A stretch of 60,860 nucleotides of DNA from Candidatus Rifleibacteriota bacterium (GTDB lineage: Bacteria > Muiribacteriota > Ozemobacteria > Ozemobacterales > Ozemobacteraceae), in assembly GCA_024710355.1 (NCBI GenBank), contig JANJUX010000005.1, positions 1 through 60,860 on the forward strand, read 5' to 3'. Below are positions 17,084 through 25,246 of this stretch, piece after piece; the stretch's first letter is position 1, and every line of letters starts with the position of its first letter. The notes under the pieces are model-generated. The model was not told the origin of the DNA, did not search any database, and saw only the letters and a program-made list of their open reading frames with translations. The translations under genes and the position numbers were made by a program.

Positions 17084-18511
17084 CTAACTGAATATGTCGG
17101 CTACTCTATCGATCTCCTTTACCGGTGAAAGAACAAAGATGATGTCGTCAGCGAGCAATTCAGTTTTACCCTTTGGCAAAATAATATTGCCACCACGAAC
17201 TATTGAGCTTATCAGAATTTCGCCCGGCAATGAAAGCTCGGAAATCTGACGATTGATGCAGGATGCTCCTGCTGGAATATGCAATTCAAACATATCGACA
17301 TCACTTTTTCTTGTGGTGTGAATCTCAACGGAATAGGGAGAAGATGGTTTGCGCGACACAGTGAGCTGCCACCGGTCTGCAAGCATGCCCAGGCTGGTTC
17401 CCTGTAACAGGCATGATAAGAGCACAGCAAAAAAGATGATGTTAAAAACCACCCCGTTTGGGTCGAGATTATAAGCTGCCGGATAGGTTGCCAGAACGAT
17501 TGGAACAGCGCCCTTGATACCGCCCCACATCAGAAACAGTCTTTCTCTGCGGGAATACTCGAAGGGAAATGTCGAAAGCAAAACAGCGACAGGTCGGGCA
17601 ATCAGAATCATGGCAACTGCGATCAACAGGCCTTCTTTCCAGACAAGAACGAAACTTTTTGGAAATACCAGCAGACCAAGCATCAAAAACAACGAAACGT
17701 TGCCAAATGTCGAAATACCTTCGAGAAAATTGTTCACGCTTCGTTTTCCGGCAAAATCAGCATTTCCAAGCCAGTAGCCCATAAAAAACACGGCAATAAT
17801 ACCGTTTGCGGCGAAGATCCCTGCAATAGAATAAGTCAAAAGGATAACACCGACAGTCAATACCGAGTAATATCCACGGTTTTCTGATTCAAGACTATCG
17901 AAAAGAATACAGGCAACACGGTAAAACAGATAGCCTATCAGAACTCCGCCGGCAAACTGCCAGACCAGGCTGGTAACGAAATTATAAATCGTTACCGGTT
18001 TTGCTGAAAAAAACTGGAGAAAGCTAAGTGTCAGAAGAATTGCCATAGGGTCATTGGCTGCCGATTCAACGTTAAGGGTGGCTGCCAGCTTTTCTCTGAT
18101 AGGAGTCTGGCGCGTAATCATCATGACCGCTGCGGCGTCGGTGGATGAAATGATCGAAGCAATCAGCATCGCCTGAACGAAGCTGATATCCATAACCGCA
18201 TAAATAACGCCGCCAAGAACCAGAGCAGTAAGAGCGACTCCCAGGGTGGCAAGTAACAGAGCCGGCCCGGCAACGATCTGAAATTGTTTGCGAGTGGTTC
18301 TGAAGCCGCCGTCAAAAAGAATGAAAATCAGAAGAATATCGGCAATTTCTTTTGTCAGTGCCGCATCGCTGAAATAGAAAAGATTGAGCACATCGCTGCC
18401 AACGATGATCCCTAACCCAAGGAAGGCGATCAAAACTGGAACGCCGAATCTGGAGCTCAACTTGCTTGAAAATACCGCTGCTATGAATAAAAAAGAGAAT
18501 AATAAAAGCAC
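17084..18511 (-). CDS. Potassium/proton antiporter (CPA1, CvrA/NhaP2 type)
   Basis: 475 residues from a GTG start with AGGAG upstream. About 12 membrane helices form a Na_H_Exchanger domain, with IFILFDGGFRTT and a SSTDAAAVM motif holding the transport aspartate. A C-terminal TrkA_C domain (about 400-475) probably binds a nucleotide ligand and gates transport. It exchanges K+ or Na+ for H+. It stands alone; its upstream spacer contains the left end of the mobile element. Confidence 0.9.
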   Translation of the reverse strand: MLLLFSFLFIAAVFSSKLSSRFGVPVLIAFLGLGIIVGSDVLNLFYFSDAALTKEIADILLIFILFDGGFRTTRKQFQIVAGPALLLATLGVALTALVLGGVIYAVMDISFVQAMLIASIISSTDAAAVMMITRQTPIREKLAATLNVESAANDPMAILLTLSFLQFFSAKPVTIYNFVTSLVWQFAGGVLIGYLFYRVACILFDSLESENRGYYSVLTVGVILLTYSIAGIFAANGIIAVFFMGYWLGNADFAGKRSVNNFLEGISTFGNVSLFLMLGLLVFPKSFVLVWKEGLLIAVAMILIARPVAVLLSTFPFEYSRRERLFLMWGGIKGAVPIVLATYPAAYNLDPNGVVFNIIFFAVLLSCLLQGTSLGMLADRWQLTVSRKPSSPYSVEIHTTRKSDVDMFELHIPAGASCINRQISELSLPGEILISSIVRGGNIILPKGKTELLADDIIFVLSPVKEIDRVADIFS

Positions 18512-18714
18512 AGGCTATACTCCTGAATCAGAGCCGATAGTGTTGCCCGGCCACTGACAATGTGAATCTTAAAATACGAGACCCGCATTATTAAGCAACG
18601 CAATATATCGACTCTGTTTTCCCGAGTATAAACCATACCTGGCTCAAAAAGAAACAGCCTGTTTTTACCATTCTTTTGTGCGTGCCAATTTTAAACCTCG
18701 CAAAACTGGCCAGG

Positions 18715-18909
18715 TGTGAAGAGTCAGATGGTTCTACTAAACCGGGAAGAGCCGGGATGATGTGGGAAGTATTGAAACGGCGCGACTCTGTGAAGCTTTT
18801 CCCGACTTCCTTAAGTTGGCAGTTTTGGACAAATGGTTTAGAAAAAACGTGTCCAAAATCGGACAGATGATTTGACTATAAGCTGCAAACGGACAGATGA
18901 TTTGACTAT
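18715..18909 (+). repeat. Left-end transposase-binding-site array
   Basis: Four copies in the same orientation: gtcagatggttctact (18723), ggacaaatggtttaga (18827), and two identical 19-mers ggacagatgatttgactat (18861 and 18891). Two half-copies of the repressor operator are interleaved: aagttggcagtttt (18813-18826) and tgccaactt (18908-18916). Confidence 0.7.
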
Positions 18910-18941
18910 GCCAACTTCAGTCTATTTTTTGACGATTCACA

Positions 18942-19688
18942 TCATAGTCTTCTCAAAGGCAGAGCGGCAATGACCTGGCCGAGAAGAGAAAAAGTTGAGT
19001 CCGGCTGGAGTTCGAAGGCATCATATGCAGGGTTATCGCTTTTCACCTTTATTTTACGACCAGGCATGAATTGAAGCCGCTTGATAAAAAGAGCGTCTTC
19101 GTTGCGGAAAACCCAGATTCCATCACACGGCTCGACAATGCGGGAGCGATCAACAAAAACCATTTCTTCCGGCATAATCGTGTTGGCCATTGAATCGCCG
19201 CGAGCCCGTATCAATACCAGGTTTTCAGGATTGGCCCCGAGTTCGCGGCGAAACCATGCATCGGTCGCAGAAAAAACAGCTTTAATATCCTCTGATGGAA
19301 TGTCAGTGCCTTCGCCGCAGGCAGCTTCTACTGTTAAAACAGGGAGATGGCGTAGTTCAGGAGAAGGTTGAAACTCGACCTGATGGCCCTCAAGATTGGT
19401 TATGGTGAAAAACTGCGGCGGAAGCTCATCCAGAAACATCGGGCCAGTGCCATCCACAAGCCATTGAAGATTAACGCCCGTCTTACCAGCTATTAAAGAC
19501 AAGACCGCTCTGGTTGGGTCGCTCTTTCCTGTCAAATACTGGTAAAAACCAGAGGTAGAAATGTTTAATTCTGCGGCAAAAGACCTTGCCGATTGCTCTC
19601 CGACCAGTAACTTTAATCTCTCTGCAAAACTGCCAACTTTCTTTGTTAAAGTTGGCAGTTTTACAATTTTACCTGAAGTTGCTTCCAT
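18942..19688 (-). CDS. S24-family (CI/LexA-like) repressor of the Mu-like element
   Basis: 248 residues. A helix-turn-helix region (about 20-80, with SARSFAAELNISTSGFYQYL) precedes a C-terminal S24 peptidase domain. The catalytic serine is S166 (ARGDSMAN) and the lysine K203 (ALFIKRL). AACGEG (122-127) is the likely self-cleavage region. Such repressors keep a prophage silent and self-cleave on SOS induction. It is divergent from the early operon. A 15-bp-arm operator overlaps its own codons 9-21, and 103 bp around the start codon are tandemly duplicated upstream. Confidence 0.88.
   Translation of the reverse strand: MEATSGKIVKLPTLTKKVGSFAERLKLLVGEQSARSFAAELNISTSGFYQYLTGKSDPTRAVLSLIAGKTGVNLQWLVDGTGPMFLDELPPQFFTITNLEGHQVEFQPSPELRHLPVLTVEAACGEGTDIPSEDIKAVFSATDAWFRRELGANPENLVLIRARGDSMANTIMPEEMVFVDRSRIVEPCDGIWVFRNEDALFIKRLQFMPGRKIKVKSDNPAYDAFELQPDSTFSLLGQVIAALPLRRL
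19626..19662. promoter_or_regulatory. Operator palindrome inside the repressor gene
   Basis: aaaactgccaacttt, a 7-nt spacer, then its exact reverse complement: perfect 15-bp arms. A second copy with slight changes is at 19731-19765. Probably bound by the S24 repressor (inference from symmetry and position). Confidence 0.6.
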
Positions 19689-19833
19689 CTTGGCTCGTAG
19701 TCCTATTTTAACGTGATTTAGTTACGCAACAACTGCCAACTTTCTTTATTGAAGTTGGCAGTTTTACAATTTTACCAGAAGTTACTTCCATCTTAGCCCG
19801 CAATCCTACTTTAACGCAATCCAGTCAGCAACA
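19628..19833. repeat. Tandem direct duplication, about 2 x 103 bp
   Basis: Copy 1 is 19628-19730 and copy 2 is 19731-19833. Each contains the operator palindrome, the repressor start codon region and its leader. Divergence is modest and the operator symmetry survives in both. Confidence 0.75.
19708..19791 (-). pseudogene. Duplicated N-terminal fragment of the repressor gene (27-codon leader ORF)
   Basis: Copy 2 of the duplication encodes MEVTSGKIVKLPTSIKKVGS and ends at a TAA seven codons later. It matches the first 20 residues of the repressor (MEATSGKIVKLPTLTKKVGS). It may be a relic, or an upstream ORF that affects repressor translation. Confidence 0.5.
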
Positions 19834-19884
19834 AACGCGATTATCGTTATTGCGGTCGAGATTGTTTTTATAACACAAAAACAC

Positions 19885-19913
19885 TTGATATTATTCCCGT
19901 TAATAAATATAAT
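19885..19913 (+). promoter_or_regulatory. Early promoter of the transposition operon
   Basis: TTGATA, 17 nt, TATAAT: near-consensus sigma-70 promoter in an AT-rich stretch, 79 nt before the first early gene (19992). It is divergent from the repressor. The rest of the 19689-19991 spacer holds the operator duplication. Confidence 0.75.
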
Positions 19914-19991
19914 TAAGCTATTAGTTAATTATTTAAGCGAAAAGTCTAGCGGAATTTCGCAATCTGTCAATGATTTTATGAATGGTGAATA

Positions 19992-20501
19992 ATGCAGCTC
20001 AAAAGCCTCGACAAAACAGCAGAAAACCGCATAAATGCAAAGATTGAAATAATAAGGCTCTGGACAGAGTTTGAAAAGAACTTTGTCGGTGGCAAAACTC
20101 TTTCCAAAGCATTTTTCTGCTCTGCCTATAATCTCGGGCATATAGAGGCGCCCACATGGGCAAAGCAAACCATTCGAACCATATCACAGGCAAGTCTGAT
20201 GAGATGGGCCAGGCAAATCACCCAAAAAGACCTTGCTCGTCTTGCCGGAAAATACGGCAATCGAAAGAATTCAGGAGTCTTTTACACAAACCATCTGCTT
20301 CAAGACTATGTGTTTGCCATGATTAACACTGTTCCGCATTGCACTGCTCGTATGATTCTGCGTGGTATCAGCGTAAATCTGCAACTTTTTAAGCTTAGAC
20401 AGCCACCATCTTTAAAAACTGTTACCCGCTTCATGGGTGACTGGAACGCGCAAGCAAGATCAAATATAGAAAAAAACAAGAACGTAATGGAGTTGAAATA
20501 A
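19992..20501 (+). CDS. Stand-alone copy of the transposase DNA-binding domain
   Basis: 169 residues, colinear with residues about 112-265 of the transposase encoded at 20703. By hand alignment about 80 of 145 positions are identical, including RLAGKYGNRK and PSLKTVxRFM. That part of MuA-like proteins (Ibeta/Igamma) binds the element ends. The HTH start, the DDE core and the C-terminus are absent. The frame is intact despite strong divergence and has GGTGA before its ATG, so it is probably a functional protein, for example a competitive transposition inhibitor. It is the first gene behind the early promoter. Confidence 0.75.
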   Translation: MQLKSLDKTAENRINAKIEIIRLWTEFEKNFVGGKTLSKAFFCSAYNLGHIEAPTWAKQTIRTISQASLMRWARQITQKDLARLAGKYGNRKNSGVFYTNHLLQDYVFAMINTVPHCTARMILRGISVNLQLFKLRQPPSLKTVTRFMGDWNAQARSNIEKNKNVMELK

Positions 20502-20503
20502 TC

Positions 20504-20701
20504 ATGAATAGAAGACTTATTGAGATAAAAAAATGGCTTCTGGAAAAAGGCTTAACTCAACAAGACATCGCTGATGAAGCCGGCGTTACCGGCGCCGCCG
20601 TTAATCACGTCTGCCGAGGTATTGTTAAGAGCTCAAAAGTCAAAGAAGTTCTTTTGAAGCACGGTTGCCCTGAAGCACTGCTTGAGGGAAAGGTCGCCTA
20701 A
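20504..20701 (+). CDS. Ner-like helix-turn-helix regulator
   Basis: 65 residues. The HTH TQQDIADEAGVTGAAVNHVC spans about 18-37, with short flanks. The size, fold and position just before the transposase match the Ner/Nlp regulators of Mu-like phages, which turn down early transcription. It starts 2 nt after the previous stop and ends 1 nt before the transposase ATG. Confidence 0.75.
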   Translation: MNRRLIEIKKWLLEKGLTQQDIADEAGVTGAAVNHVCRGIVKSSKVKEVLLKHGCPEALLEGKVA

Positions 20702-20702
20702 G

Positions 20703-22964
20703 ATGCAGGAATGGTTCTCTATCTCGGAAATCATGGGGCTTAATGGCCTGCCTTCTTCTAGAAGAGCAATTCAGGACAAGGCCAGCCGCGAAGCCTGGCG
20801 CTCCAGACCGAGAAAATCAAAGGGCGGTGGCTTTGAATATCATATATCCAGCTTTTCCCAAGCGACCCAACAAGCCATAGCCGTTAAAGCAGGTGCAGAA
20901 AAGATTCAGGCTCTTAATTTAGAACCGGCCGGGCGACTCGGCGCGATCGAGGGAACCAAGCTGCAGATAAAAGAAAAAGCCGAAAAAACATGTGTCAAAA
21001 ATTCGAGGCTTGAAAGCATGTTAAAGGCTGAAGGTCTCGAAGATGCCGCAAAAAAGCGCATGAATACAAAGCTTGAAATCATCAGGCTCTGGGAAGAATT
21101 CGAAAAGAACTCAACAGAAGGCAAAACCACCACCCAACATCTATTCTGTTGCGCCTATAATCTCGGCCAGATAGACGCCCCTGACCTGGCAAAAGAAGCC
21201 CTGCCAAAAATATCGCAATCCAGTCTGATGATATGGATTAAGCAAGCCAGGCAGGAGGGCATTACCCGCCTGGCCGGGAAATATGGCAACCGAAAAAAAG
21301 CCGGGATTTTCTACACCAATCCTAAGCTGAATGAATATGTTCTCGCGATGATCGCACAATTCCCACACTGCTGCGCCAAGCAAGTCTGGCGAGGTATATG
21401 CGCAAACCTGCAACGTCTTGAAATTGAGTCAGCGCCTTCACTGAAGACAGTTGCCCGTTTTATGGATGACTGGAAGCGGGATAACAAAGCGGAATACGAA
21501 TTGATGAAGAACCCTGACAAGTATCGCAGCAAATTCATGCCGGCTTTTGGCGACGCCTCAGAAGGCATCAGCAGATACCTGCAGCTTTGGGAAACTGACT
21601 CAACGCCAACCGACGTCATGCTCAAAGATGGCAGGCATACAATAATCGGCGTTATAGATGTAGCTTCGCGACGTCCAAAGGTCTTGATCAGCAAAACAAG
21701 CAATTCTGTCGCCATCGGCCTACTCATGCGGCAGGCAATTCTCGACTGGGGCGTTCCCGAGAGCGTAAAGACCGATAACGGCACGGACTACGTTTCAAAA
21801 CATATCACAGAGCTGCTTGAATCGCTTGAAATTCAACAGATAATCTGTCCACCGTTTACACCGAAGGCAAAACCGCACATTGAGCGATTTTTCGGAACTT
21901 TTACCAGAGAGCATCTTGAGCTTTTGCCAGGATACATTGGACATTCTGTGTCAGATCGCACTGACATCGAGCAGCGAAAAAGCTTTGCTGAAAGATTTTC
22001 CAGGGGCAAAGAAAAAGACTGTGACAAACTTGAGCATCTTACGGCTGCTGACTTGCAGCGAAGTTGTGATGAATGGATTGAAAACGTCTATATGAAATCA
22101 CCTCATGGCGGCCTGAAGAACAGAGCGCCCATAGACGTCATTGCTGACTGGGTCAACTCTGGCAAGCCGGTTCGTCGAATCACCAACCCAACAAGTATTC
22201 AGGCTTTGGACTATCTCTTGGCTGAAGCGCCTGGCAATAACGGCATGCGCTCCATTTCTAAAAACGGCATTCAGGTTGACGGCTTAACATTCATTGCACC
22301 AGAACTTGCACTCCACATTGGTGAGCGGGTAAAAGTCAGATACAACCCATTTAATGTTGGTTACATCAATGTCTACTGGCAAGACGGCACGATACTCTGT
22401 GTTGCTCAATGCCCTGAAATTACCGGAGCATCTAGGGCTGAGGTTGCACAGATAGCCACTGAAAAGAGCAAGCAGCTGCAGAGCGAACAGCGCAAGAAAC
22501 ACAAGGCAATCATGCGAAGCATGAAGCCCCAAAATGTGGCAAAAGAGATTTTGCGGAACTACAAAGACATTCCAGATAAAGAAGTTAAGCCTGAAAACGG
22601 CGTTGAATATTCCTGTCCGGCCCTGCAGCAGGCCGCCGACCAGATCGGCGCAATAGAAGCTATGGAAGAGCCACTGACTTTTGAACAAATTAATGCCAAT
22701 GCCGCGATTTCACCGGAAACAGAAAAAAAACTGGCCGAGATCGTAGACCTGGCAGCCCGCCGCCAATCAGACGAAGAACGGAAAGAGGCGGAAGCAAAAG
22801 CAAGAGCAGCACGCTATGAAGCGTTGCTTGCCGTGAATTTCGAGGGAATTTCTGCAGAGGATGACCGATGGCGTCGAGTCTGGATAGAAACCCCGGAAGG
22901 TCGCACCCACGAACGCATGAAGCGACTGGCGGAAGACAATCGGCGAGCCAGAGAAGCCTGCTAA
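20703..22964 (+). CDS. MuA-like DDE transposase
   Basis: 753 residues from the ATG at 20703 (the frame is open back to 20682). An N-terminal Mu-type HTH domain (EWFSISEIMGLNGLPSSRRA, with GGGFEYHISS) is followed by an end-binding region (about 112-265). The integrase core has D299 (WETDST), D358 (KTDNGTDY) and E394 (PHIERFFG), a DD(35)E spacing more like TniA/TnsB than phage Mu A. The C-terminal part (about 580-753) is charged and helical, where MuA contacts MuB. It catalyses strand transfer at the terminal TGT/ACA ends. Confidence 0.92.
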   Translation: MQEWFSISEIMGLNGLPSSRRAIQDKASREAWRSRPRKSKGGGFEYHISSFSQATQQAIAVKAGAEKIQALNLEPAGRLGAIEGTKLQIKEKAEKTCVKNSRLESMLKAEGLEDAAKKRMNTKLEIIRLWEEFEKNSTEGKTTTQHLFCCAYNLGQIDAPDLAKEALPKISQSSLMIWIKQARQEGITRLAGKYGNRKKAGIFYTNPKLNEYVLAMIAQFPHCCAKQVWRGICANLQRLEIESAPSLKTVARFMDDWKRDNKAEYELMKNPDKYRSKFMPAFGDASEGISRYLQLWETDSTPTDVMLKDGRHTIIGVIDVASRRPKVLISKTSNSVAIGLLMRQAILDWGVPESVKTDNGTDYVSKHITELLESLEIQQIICPPFTPKAKPHIERFFGTFTREHLELLPGYIGHSVSDRTDIEQRKSFAERFSRGKEKDCDKLEHLTAADLQRSCDEWIENVYMKSPHGGLKNRAPIDVIADWVNSGKPVRRITNPTSIQALDYLLAEAPGNNGMRSISKNGIQVDGLTFIAPELALHIGERVKVRYNPFNVGYINVYWQDGTILCVAQCPEITGASRAEVAQIATEKSKQLQSEQRKKHKAIMRSMKPQNVAKEILRNYKDIPDKEVKPENGVEYSCPALQQAADQIGAIEAMEEPLTFEQINANAAISPETEKKLAEIVDLAARRQSDEERKEAEAKARAARYEALLAVNFEGISAEDDRWRRVWIETPEGRTHERMKRLAEDNRRAREAC

Positions 22965-23022
22965 CAAGCACAAAAGATCAATCAGAGGCAGGCATAGAAT
23001 TCGAGTCGAAAGGAAGCTTAGC

Positions 23023-23754
23023 ATGAAGTCACTCGTCATACCGGTGAAAAACATTGGAAGGCTATCAGAGGCCAGTGATGCACTTCTGACCAGAACACCA
23101 GGCACTCCGGGTATCGGTTTGATTTTTGGCGATTCCGGCCTGGGAAAAACAACTGCAACAGCATGGTTTGTGAATCAATGCAACGGGGTATATGTTCGGG
23201 CGCTTTCGACCTGGACACCCTGTTCAATGCTGCAGGCGATTCTGTGTGAGCTTGATGTAGCGCCTACCAAGATGCGAGCTGCTGCAATGGTCAACCAGAT
23301 TGTAGACGTTCTCCGGACAACCGGCAGGCCTCTGTTTATCGATGAATTCGACTATATAATCGATGACCGGAAAATGACAGAAACCTTGCGTGATATTCAT
23401 GATATTTCTTCGGTTCCGATTGTGCTGGTCGGCATGGATGGGGTTCAGCAGAAAGTGCAGCTGCGAGACCAGTTTGTTAATCGTATTGCCCAGTGGGTCG
23501 AATTCAAGCCTATTGATTTTGAAGACTGTCAGCTGCTCAGCGCTTCACTGTGCGAAATCAGGATTAAAGCCGAACTGCTGAGAAAGCTTTTCAATGCTTC
23601 AAAGGGTGTCATCAGACTGATCGTGATCGGCCTCGACATCATCGAACGCAAAGCCAGAACACTGGGACTTTCTGAAATCGGGTCAGAGCAATGGGGCAAT
23701 TCTAATTTCTTCCTGTCAGACTCGCCAAAAACAAAAAGACGCAGGGGTTACTGA
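23023..23754 (+). CDS. MuB/TniB-like AAA ATPase
   Basis: 243 residues. It has Walker A (FGDSGLGKTTA, about 36-46) and Walker B (PLFIDEFDYI, about 102-111), followed by an AAA lid. MuB-like ATPases select target DNA and activate the transposase. It lies 58 nt after the transposase gene, with AAAGGA before the ATG. The end of the gene is basic (PKTKRRRGY). Confidence 0.9.
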   Translation: MKSLVIPVKNIGRLSEASDALLTRTPGTPGIGLIFGDSGLGKTTATAWFVNQCNGVYVRALSTWTPCSMLQAILCELDVAPTKMRAAAMVNQIVDVLRTTGRPLFIDEFDYIIDDRKMTETLRDIHDISSVPIVLVGMDGVQQKVQLRDQFVNRIAQWVEFKPIDFEDCQLLSASLCEIRIKAELLRKLFNASKGVIRLIVIGLDIIERKARTLGLSEIGSEQWGNSNFFLSDSPKTKRRRGY

Positions 23755-23755
23755 T

Positions 23756-24256
23756 ATGCAGAGGGCAAACAAATCCAAGCCTGCCGAACAGACCTGGTAT
23801 GACCTGCTCGTCCTGGCATATAACCGCTTCGGGCAAAATTCAAGAAAGCTTAGCAAGGAACTCGGGGTTCCGTTCACAACCCTGCTTTCGTGGCTTAAAA
23901 AGAAGCGAGAACCAAAAGAACCCGAGGTTCTCAGATCGAAACTGCTGGCATATTTCGCCAGGCCATACATCAGCGGCCCTAACCCCAATGTTATGGCCAG
24001 AATCTGGCAAACCATGCGCTGCATGAAGCAGTTTTCCGACAAAGAGCTGATTGCAGTCGCTCAATCTTCAAAGAACTACTGCCAGCAGGTCATAAAGACC
24101 CTGCACGCCTGCAAATACCTGAGACTCGTATCAGCAGAGCGGCGCATATTCGTTCTGGCGCGAGATACCGGCCCAAAGCCACCAACAATCAACAAAAAAC
24201 GCACCGCCATCATCGACAACAACCTCAACCAGGAAATTGCTGCATGTCAGGATTAA
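23756..24256 (+). CDS. Predicted DNA-binding protein of the Mu-like element
   Basis: 166 residues. An N-terminal HTH (SRKLSKELGVPFTTLLSWLK, about 29-48) is followed by a second, winged-helix-like segment (SKNYCQQVIKTLHACKYLRL, about 103-122) and a basic tail. It starts 1 nt after the MuB-like stop, so it belongs to the same early operon. No precise family is recognised. Confidence 0.6.
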   Translation: MQRANKSKPAEQTWYDLLVLAYNRFGQNSRKLSKELGVPFTTLLSWLKKKREPKEPEVLRSKLLAYFARPYISGPNPNVMARIWQTMRCMKQFSDKELIAVAQSSKNYCQQVIKTLHACKYLRLVSAERRIFVLARDTGPKPPTINKKRTAIIDNNLNQEIAACQD

Positions 24257-24333
24257 TGGTTGTTTTCGATATGTTTTCAGAGGAGATAAGACAACGAAAC
24301 TCAGACTGGCAAGAAGTTTTAATGACACAATGA
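24244..24333 (+). CDS. Possible 29-residue small protein
   Basis: The ORF overlaps the preceding stop by 13 nt and encodes MSGLMVVFDMFSEEIRQRNS plus nine residues. AGGAA lies upstream. Compact overlap fits phage early regions, but nothing else supports it. Confidence 0.3.
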   Translation: MSGLMVVFDMFSEEIRQRNSDWQEVLMTQ

Positions 24334-24351
24334 TAAATATTAGGAGCAAGT

Positions 24352-24543
24352 ATGAATAGCCAAGGGCCAACAATTGAAGATCTTTATCAGCAGATGAATC
24401 AGCTCCAAGCTATTGTTTCTCGCCTGGAACGCCGAGTGATTTACTACAATAACATTCACCCACCCTTTTGGTCAGGGAAATGCAACCCCGACCCGATACC
24501 GTTTCGAAAAGAATTTGAAAATGAGAATCTCAACCAACTATGA
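24352..24543 (+). CDS. Small hypothetical phage-like protein
   Basis: 63 residues with a strong TTAGGAG site 6 nt before the ATG. The N-terminal half is a short amphipathic helix or coiled coil (IEDLYQQMNQLQAIVSRLER); the rest is polar and proline-containing. Its end overlaps the convergent 24530 gene by 14 nt. Confidence 0.5.
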   Translation: MNSQGPTIEDLYQQMNQLQAIVSRLERRVIYYNNIHPPFWSGKCNPDPIPFRKEFENENLNQL

Positions 24544-24967
24544 TTCTGTCTTCTGTTTCAAGACATTTCTCTCTTACTTGAAGCTCAACGAAAGACCCGT
24601 TGTTTAGACCAGAAATAAACTCTTTTGCGACAATTTCTGCGATATAAGAAAATCGTCGGTGCGGTGAATTAAATGCCAGGTAAATAAAAGCATCAATGAA
24701 TTTGTCGGTGCCGTAAATTCTAATGCCCGAGCGTATCAAGCCGAATCTTTCAGGCGGATATTTAGGAGACCAATTAATTGCTGTGCCAGTATCAAAAGAA
24801 AGCGAGTTTATATGCACTTGTTTCGGAAGAAAAACATTGATGGTTCTCGGTTCAAAACTTGCAATGTCTGGAGCGCAATTTTTCAAGAACGGGATTTGAG
24901 TTTTAATCGTTGATGAAGCGACTCCACAGCCCTTGAATACAATGCCATTAAAAATGTTTTTTTCCAA
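24530..24967 (-). CDS. Hypothetical accessory protein (antisense to the early operon)
   Basis: 145 residues from a TTG start at 24967 with GGAGG 7 nt upstream; the open frame extends to 25006 from a GTG without such a site. There is no recognised domain. It reads as a mixed beta-rich protein. It is the only element gene besides the repressor on the minus strand, which is typical of moron-like cargo. A transposase-site 19-mer lies about 40 nt upstream of its start. Confidence 0.5.
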   Translation of the reverse strand: MEKNIFNGIVFKGCGVASSTIKTQIPFLKNCAPDIASFEPRTINVFLPKQVHINSLSFDTGTAINWSPKYPPERFGLIRSGIRIYGTDKFIDAFIYLAFNSPHRRFSYIAEIVAKEFISGLNNGSFVELQVREKCLETEDRIIVG

Positions 24968-25009
24968 AATAATTCCTCCAAAAGATGTTCTTATAGCTTT
25001 CGGCACAAA

Positions 25010-25028
25010 GGACAGATGATTTGACTAT
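25010..25028 (+). repeat. Internal copy of the end-site 19-mer
   Basis: ggacagatgatttgactat, identical to the two left-end copies at 18861 and 18891 and in the same orientation, but 6 kb inside the element. Confidence 0.8.
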
Positions 25029-25042
25029 TTGAAGATGGTGGG

Positions 25043-25071
25043 TTGACAAGCGGAGTGAAAACCGTTATAAA
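25043..25071 (+). promoter_or_regulatory. Strong sigma-70-like promoter
   Basis: TTGACA, 17 nt, TATAAA: close to consensus. Transcription from about 25078 would enter the terminator-like hairpin at 25113 and then the structured leader of the antirepressor gene. Confidence 0.75.
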
Positions 25072-25112
25072 GAATTCAGGTGACTAACAACACCTTGATT
25101 CTTGAGCGGTAT

Positions 25113-25140
25113 TCACTTCCGAAAAAGTGAGTTTTTGTTT
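25113..25140 (+). terminator. Leader terminator / attenuator
   Basis: tcactt ccgaaa aagtga followed by gtttttgttt, only about 35 nt after the predicted transcription start. The stem is short, so it probably acts as an attenuator or 3' end of a small RNA of about 60 nt. Confidence 0.5.
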
Positions 25141-25143
25141 TAG

Positions 25144-25246
25144 GCAAAATTTGCCGGGAGTAGGCTAATAAAACACCCGCAAGGGGAATAGGCCTGACCG
25201 TCTCAAGCGGTTGTTAGCTCCCGGCTTTTGCTTTTAGCGGCAAAAG
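25144..25246 (+). ncRNA. Structured leader RNA, possible novel cis-regulatory element
   Basis: The closing stem is gcaaaa/ttttgc (25144-25149 with 25226-25231) plus gccgggag/ctcccggc (25153-25160 with 25218-25225). Inside, aggct/ggcct (25162-25166 with 25191-25195) carries a ccc-GCAA-ggg GNRA hairpin, and accg/cggt (25197-25200 with 25208-25211) has a 7-nt loop, giving a three-way junction. cttttgc (25225-25231) can instead pair with gcaaaag (25240-25246), so the closing stem and a downstream hairpin exclude each other. It lies 27 nt before the antirepressor start. I do not recognise a known class. Confidence 0.5.

Noticed and set aside
25144..25231. Degenerate tRNA or tmRNA-like RNA
   Set aside because: The closing stem and one 7-nt loop recall a tRNA, but there is no D-loop GG, no TTCRA T-loop and no CCA; a cis-regulatory RNA fits better.
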